From the NCBI RefSeq assembly GCF_012958305.1, contig NZ_JABBYO010000002.1, positions 372,001 to 436,000 of the forward strand: a stretch of DNA of 64,000 nt, in the 5' to 3' direction. Both the position numbers and the translations under genes were made by a program. The DNA is from Tautonia rosea. Lineage in GTDB: Bacteria; Planctomycetota; Planctomycetia; Isosphaerales; Isosphaeraceae. Under the pieces are notes generated by a model that had not been told where the DNA came from, made no database searches, and saw nothing but the letters and a program-made list of their open reading frames with translations. Of the stretch, positions 59,956 through 64,000 are shown piece after piece. Each line of letters starts with the position of its first letter. The stretch's first letter is position 1.

Positions 59956-59990
59956 CTGGGGCCTCATGGAGTAGCGTTCCGCCAGCTGCG

Positions 59991-62288
59991 TTACTGGGTC
60001 ACATATCCGGTCGGAACCAGCGTTGGCTGCGGCAGGACCGGGCTCGGCTGGGCGGCGACCTCCGGAACGGCCGGGGCTTCCGGAACGGCGTTCGTTGCGG
60101 TCAACGCCGCGGGATTCAGAACCGGCTCGGTCGGATCGCGCTGGACCACCACGCGCATCCAGCCGGTCGGGTGCAGGTCTGAGACGTCTGCGATCAGGAA
60201 CCCTTGCAGCTCATTGAGCGGCACGGGAGCATCGATGTTCTGGCCCTGCAAGCGTCCGGCAAGGACACCGAGCGCGCCCGATCGGTTCAGGAGGCCGAGG
60301 GTCTGCGTCTGGTCTTCCTCGTCGCCGACGGTCACGACCGTGGTGCCGGTGCCTCCGTAGGTGACGCTGGCGATCTCTCCCTGAACCCGAACTGACTTGC
60401 CGCCATTCTCAGGAGTGATGTCGGCGTCAACCGTCAGCTCGACCTCCTCCAGGATGAACCGAAGGACCCTTGTGTTTCCGCCGAACCCGAACAGGCCGCC
60501 CTGCTGGGCGAAATTCTCGGGAGCAGGAACCTCAATCGTCACCCCTCGCAAAAACGTCACCAGCCTTCCCTGAGCGTCGACGGCGAAGGCAGGAGGATCC
60601 TCCGGCTTGGTGAGACGCAGAGCAATGGCGTTCGGGTCGTCCGTTTGCGTTCGGATGTCCGCCATCGCATCAAGCAAATCCTGGTACGAGCCGTTGGGGA
60701 TGACCTCGATTCCCTCGTCGATCGGCGCGTCTCCCTCGGGAGGAATGACCTTGATCAAGAGGGTCTCCACGTCTTTCACCTGATCGGTCTGATAGAACCC
60801 GGCGGCTAGGTTCGTCAGGGTCGAGTTCAGGTGCACATCTACGGTCAGACCACTCTGAGGCTGAACAAACTCGGGGGGTTTCGGGAAATCGGCACCGACC
60901 TGCGGCCCGGCCTCAGCAGCCCACTGAAGGACTCCCGACACGTAGGCCGCCCAGGGCGCCGACGAGAGACTCAGTTGCGTGACGGCAAAATCCTCGAACC
61001 GCAACGTCCGGTTGCCGACCAGATATTGCCGGATCATTTGGTTCTGCTGTCCGACCTCCTCTGCCGACTTGATCGCCGCCAGTTCCCTGGTCCCGTCAAC
61101 CGTTTCCGCCTGAATCTGAGGCAATGCCTGCTGTTGAAGTTCGGAGAGAATCCGGCCTTGATTGAACCCGATCATTGACGCGACAAACCGCATGAAACCT
61201 GGTCCGAGCCCCGGCTGTGGCGTGATACCAAAGGACGCAGAAACATTCGGGGCATTCTGTGTATCGACCACCAGACCCTCGGGGGTCAAAACCGCGGTTG
61301 CCGTGGCGTGGTTGGTGTTGTATATCGTCGCGCCGAATTGATACATGTTGGTCGCCTGCCGCCCTTGAGGGTCCGAGGCAACCTGCTGCTGGAAGTCGGT
61401 CACCGGCGTGGTGCTGTAGCTCCACTGGCTGTTGTAAAAGGCAATTCCGTTATTGCTGTGCAGAAGGCCGAATCCCGTGCGGGGGCCTGGCTGCACATAC
61501 GACGTTTGACCCCGAAAGAAGATGGTTTCCGGGAACACAATCTGCTGATTGAGAAACGGCGAGAGGATGTTCGGATCGGCGACAATTTGCACGTTCGGCT
61601 TGTCGAGCATCGCCTGCATCGCGCCGGCGAGCTGTCCCGCCGGAGCCCACGGAAAATTCGTCTGGGTCCACCGAAGCGAGGCCAGGCCGCCCCGCAACTT
61701 CCTCGCCGCATTCAGCCGCTCCGAGACGGAACTGGCCGACTCGTACTCGCGAATCGCTGCGTTCAGTCGATCGACGTAGGTGGTCCAGTTCGTCTTCAGG
61801 ATCGATTCGCGATCCCGAGGGGTTTCTGGCTCGGCTCCATCCTGCCCGTCCTCCTGAGCCTCTTCATCATTAAGGACCTCACCCGGAAGTCCGGCTACGG
61901 CCTGTTCCAAGGATTCAAGTGTCCGAGCCACCGCAAGCCTCGGCTCGAGCCATTCCGTGAGACTCTCGGCGATCCGATTCGACGGCCCCCAGTTCTTGGC
62001 CGTCAGAGCGTCTCGCATCCGGCCCAGTCGCTCCAGATGCTCCCGACGCTCGGTGATTGACTCGGCGCTTGACTGAGCGTTCAAGACATCAACAACAGCT
62101 TGAAAAAATGTATTCCAGTTTTCAACATTTTCAGGGGATTGGTCCTCGCCGGAAAGTTGCTCCTTGGCCTGATCAATCCTGGTGAGAATCTGCTGAAACG
62201 ATGACGTGGCCGGTGCCGCGCCAAGCATGACGATCATACCCAGACTGAGAAGTCCAGCCGTTCCGATCCGCGTTCGAGCCCATTGCAT
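59991..62288 (-). CDS. Large exported protein of unknown function
   Basis: I do not recognise this 765-residue protein. It starts at 62288 with GGAGG-like sequence upstream and a signal peptide (RIGTAGLLSLGMIVMLGAAPATS); the frame stays open to 62486. Residues 35-260 are helical and acidic (LTRIDQAKEQLSG, RLGRMRDALTAKNWG). The middle (about 260-500) is Asn/Gln-rich with beta character (TSYVQPGPRTGFGLLHSNNGIAFYNSQWSYS). The C-terminal part has a conserved-looking block (LLIKVIPPEGDAPIDEGIEVIPNGSYQDLLDAMADI), a further beta region and a Pro-rich tail. It has its own terminator. Possibly a secreted or envelope structural protein. Confidence 0.75.
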   Translation of the reverse strand: MQWARTRIGTAGLLSLGMIVMLGAAPATSSFQQILTRIDQAKEQLSGEDQSPENVENWNTFFQAVVDVLNAQSSAESITERREHLERLGRMRDALTAKNWGPSNRIAESLTEWLEPRLAVARTLESLEQAVAGLPGEVLNDEEAQEDGQDGAEPETPRDRESILKTNWTTYVDRLNAAIREYESASSVSERLNAARKLRGGLASLRWTQTNFPWAPAGQLAGAMQAMLDKPNVQIVADPNILSPFLNQQIVFPETIFFRGQTSYVQPGPRTGFGLLHSNNGIAFYNSQWSYSTTPVTDFQQQVASDPQGRQATNMYQFGATIYNTNHATATAVLTPEGLVVDTQNAPNVSASFGITPQPGLGPGFMRFVASMIGFNQGRILSELQQQALPQIQAETVDGTRELAAIKSAEEVGQQNQMIRQYLVGNRTLRFEDFAVTQLSLSSAPWAAYVSGVLQWAAEAGPQVGADFPKPPEFVQPQSGLTVDVHLNSTLTNLAAGFYQTDQVKDVETLLIKVIPPEGDAPIDEGIEVIPNGSYQDLLDAMADIRTQTDDPNAIALRLTKPEDPPAFAVDAQGRLVTFLRGVTIEVPAPENFAQQGGLFGFGGNTRVLRFILEEVELTVDADITPENGGKSVRVQGEIASVTYGGTGTTVVTVGDEEDQTQTLGLLNRSGALGVLAGRLQGQNIDAPVPLNELQGFLIADVSDLHPTGWMRVVVQRDPTEPVLNPAALTATNAVPEAPAVPEVAAQPSPVLPQPTLVPTGYVTQ

Positions 62289-62465
62289 CGCGTCCTGTTC
62301 CTCCCTCGATTGCGGGTCTTCGGTGATCCCAGACGATCCGGTATCTCGTGAAACTGGACCGGCTGGGGGATTGTTGATGATCCTGTAGCAAATGACGAGC
62401 CCAGACCAGGGGGTATCGGGCAATTCGAGACAATTGAAGGGGTTGGACGCCCCCCTTGGTCGTCG

Positions 62466-62474
62466 TGTTACAAT
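62466..62474 (+). promoter_or_regulatory. Extended -10 promoter of the FG-GAP lipoprotein
   Basis: TGTTACAAT forms an extended -10 element (TG-n-TACAAT), about 100 bp before the ATG at 62578. No good -35 is spaced correctly, as expected for extended -10 promoters. Confidence 0.45.
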
Positions 62475-62577
62475 AACGGCGAGCACGCGTTCTCGCGGGA
62501 ATCGAAGCCGATCCGTGCTCGATTTTCTTCCCGATCCGCCCCATCCTGTTTGCCTTCATTCTCTCCAAGGGCCTGCG

Positions 62578-64000
62578 ATGCTCGACCTCGAACGCCGACC
62601 CGAAGCAGCCTCGAACGGGGCCATTCGATGGCCAATCCGATGCCACCTTGTCATCTTTCCGGTCCTGGCGATGACGCTTTCCGGTTGCGGGCAAGGGGAA
62701 TCGGTCTCGTCGGTCCCCGACGCCGTCGCCAGTACGTCGCCCGTCGAAGCCGATCTTGATCCTTTTGCCGCATCCGACACGGCCGACCGACAGCCTCGGG
62801 CCGCCAATCCGATGATCCCTCAGGAGCCGAGCCCATTCCGCTTTTCCGAAATTGCCTCGTCGGCCGGCATTGATTTTGTCCACATCTCCGGCATGACCGA
62901 CGAGCGGCACTACCCTTCGGCCAATGCCTCGGGTGTCGCCATCTTTGATGCCGATGGCGACGGTGTGATGGATCTCTATTTCGCCTCCTGCACGTACCTT
63001 CCGCTCGGCTCGTCCAACGAAGGGAATAATCGCCTCTACCGAAACAATGGCGATGGCACGTTTTCGGACATCACCGAGTCCTCGGGACTCGGATTTCAGG
63101 GATTCTGCCACGGCATCGTTGTTGCCGACTTCGACAACGACGGTCTCCCCGACGTCTTCCTTGCCTGCTACGGCCCCAATCGCATGTACCGGAACAACGG
63201 TGACGGCACCTTTGCCGATGTCAGCAGCGAGGCCGGCATCGAGAACATGGACCGCACCGTTATCGACCGCGAAACCGACGCCTCCGGCAAGACCGTCGAA
63301 CGCGAGCGGACCCTCATCAACTGGGCGTCCGGCGGTGCCGTGCTCGATTACGACAACGACGGCGACCTCGACCTCTACGTGGCGGTTCACGGCGATTGGC
63401 GACTGCCCGAGGACGACAAGTGGTGCGGCTTCGAGGATCGTGGCATCCGCCTCTATTGCTCTCCTCGCCAGATTCGCACCGTTAAGGATGTCTTCTACCG
63501 GAACAACGGCGACGGTACCTTCACCGACGTGACCGACGAGGTCGGCATGGGGCGCTCCGATGGTCACGGCTTCGGCGTCGTTGCCGCCGACTTGAACAAC
63601 GACGGTCTGATCGACGTGTACGTCGCCAACGACCAGAACCCAAACTTCCTGTTCCTGAACAACGGCGACGGTAGCTTCACCGATGCGACCGAGACCTCCG
63701 GCGCCGCCTTCGACATCGACGGCATGGCCCAGTCGGGCATGGGTGTCGATGCCGAAGACATCGACGGCGATGGCCTTCCCGAACTGTTCGTCACCAATTT
63801 TCAGAACGAGTACAACACCCTCTACCGCAACACCGGCGACGGGTTTTTCACCGACATGACGCCGTTCTACGGCCTCTCTCAAGACAGTCGCCCCTGGGTC
63901 GGCTGGGGGTGTGCCCTGGCCGACTTCGACTCGGACGGCTGGCCTGATTGTTTCGTCACGAACGGCCACGTTGATGCGAACCATCCTGATTTTGAATATC
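62578..64000 (+). CDS. FG-GAP/ASPIC-UnbV-type lipoprotein, 3'-truncated by window end
   Basis: The frame is open from the ATG at 62578 (AAGGG upstream) to the end of the window, at least 474 residues. A lipoprotein signal ends in MTLSGC (lipid-anchored Cys about residue 37). It is followed by tandem FG-GAP/VCBS-type repeats, each with a Ca2+-binding DxDxDGxxDL loop: DADGDGVMDLYF, DFDNDGLPDVFL, DYDNDGDLDLYV, DLNNDGLIDVYV, DIDGDGLPELFV, DFDSDGWPDCFV, and RNNGDGTFxDVT linkers. This is the architecture of the CRTAC1/ASPIC-UnbV family. The C-terminal domain lies beyond the window. A surface or binding role is likely; the substrate is unknown. Confidence 0.88.
   Translation, partial: MLDLERRPEAASNGAIRWPIRCHLVIFPVLAMTLSGCGQGESVSSVPDAVASTSPVEADLDPFAASDTADRQPRAANPMIPQEPSPFRFSEIASSAGIDFVHISGMTDERHYPSANASGVAIFDADGDGVMDLYFASCTYLPLGSSNEGNNRLYRNNGDGTFSDITESSGLGFQGFCHGIVVADFDNDGLPDVFLACYGPNRMYRNNGDGTFADVSSEAGIENMDRTVIDRETDASGKTVERERTLINWASGGAVLDYDNDGDLDLYVAVHGDWRLPEDDKWCGFEDRGIRLYCSPRQIRTVKDVFYRNNGDGTFTDVTDEVGMGRSDGHGFGVVAADLNNDGLIDVYVANDQNPNFLFLNNGDGSFTDATETSGAAFDIDGMAQSGMGVDAEDIDGDGLPELFVTNFQNEYNTLYRNTGDGFFTDMTPFYGLSQDSRPWVGWGCALADFDSDGWPDCFVTNGHVDANHPDFEY

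Noticed and set aside
62173-63984. Minus-strand open frame of 603 codons near the window end
   Set aside because: Antisense to the FG-GAP lipoprotein, whose lipobox and Ca2+ loops are unmistakable.

Overview
The window is GC-rich bacterial DNA, very probably from a planctomycete of the Isosphaeraceae type. This rests on gene content: several PVC-type heme-binding (CxxCH) membrane-bound dehydrogenases, a DUF1592/DUF1588 planctomycete cytochrome paired with a DUF1552 protein, clustered exported sulfatases, a PEP-CTERM protein, a giant LEPR-type FG-GAP protein, an ECF sigma factor overlapping a Ser/Thr kinase with TPRs, and an ASPIC/UnbV-type lipoprotein. No mobile element, CRISPR array, rRNA or phage gene was seen. 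There is one tRNA.

Layout. 1-4.6 kb: a carotenoid operon (polyprenyl diphosphate synthase cut by the window edge, crtI, crtB, crtC-like), then csrA. 4.9-7.8 kb (minus): a lipoprotein, an XRE/S24-fold regulator that has lost both S24 catalytic residues, and an FHA protein. 8.0-11.5 kb (plus): tRNA-Gly(GCC), trigger factor and two clpP genes, a proteostasis block. 11.5-15.1 kb (minus): Nudix hydrolase, fabI, an exported unknown and an exported nucleoside hydrolase. 15.4-18.5 kb (plus): an AhpD/CMD-like gene with an in-frame TGA exactly at the second Cys of its CxxC motif (a probable selenoprotein), overlapping the 5-oxoprolinase genes pxpB, pxpA and pxpC. 18.7-28.4 kb: a lipoprotein (plus), then a minus-strand group of two amidohydrolase-like proteins and two large PVC heme-binding dehydrogenases. 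28.6-33.3 kb (minus): a PEP-CTERM protein and a LEPR/FG-GAP protein with 48-residue tandem repeats.

33.5-38.5 kb (plus): ECF sigma factor, kinase-TPR and aldehyde dehydrogenase. 38.6-42.6 kb (minus): SpoU methyltransferase and two sulfatases. 42.8-49.5 kb (plus): an SGNH/PVC dehydrogenase without cytochrome followed by a separate HEAT/cytochrome c protein, a REPIN-like intergenic element, two overlapping CX5R phosphatases and a hotdog thioesterase. 49.6-54.6 kb: a small TerB-like protein (minus) and the DUF1592/DUF1552 pair behind a 20-bp perfect palindrome. 54.7-57.1 kb (minus): a coiled-coil protein, NAD(P)H-hydrate dehydratase and larB. 57.4 kb to the end: a membrane-anchored YfaP-like protein, a Tat-exported protein, a large exported unknown (minus) and an FG-GAP lipoprotein running off the window.

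The most notable item is the UGA-containing AhpD-like gene at 15454-16053. The frame stays open after the UGA, the CxxU...H geometry fits the redox motif, a two-helix SECIS-like hairpin starts two bases after the UGA, and the next gene (pxpB) starts inside the post-UGA part. Starts were mostly moved downstream of the longest frame on the basis of Shine-Dalgarno sequences and signal peptides. Functions are inferred from motifs read by eye; no database search was possible.
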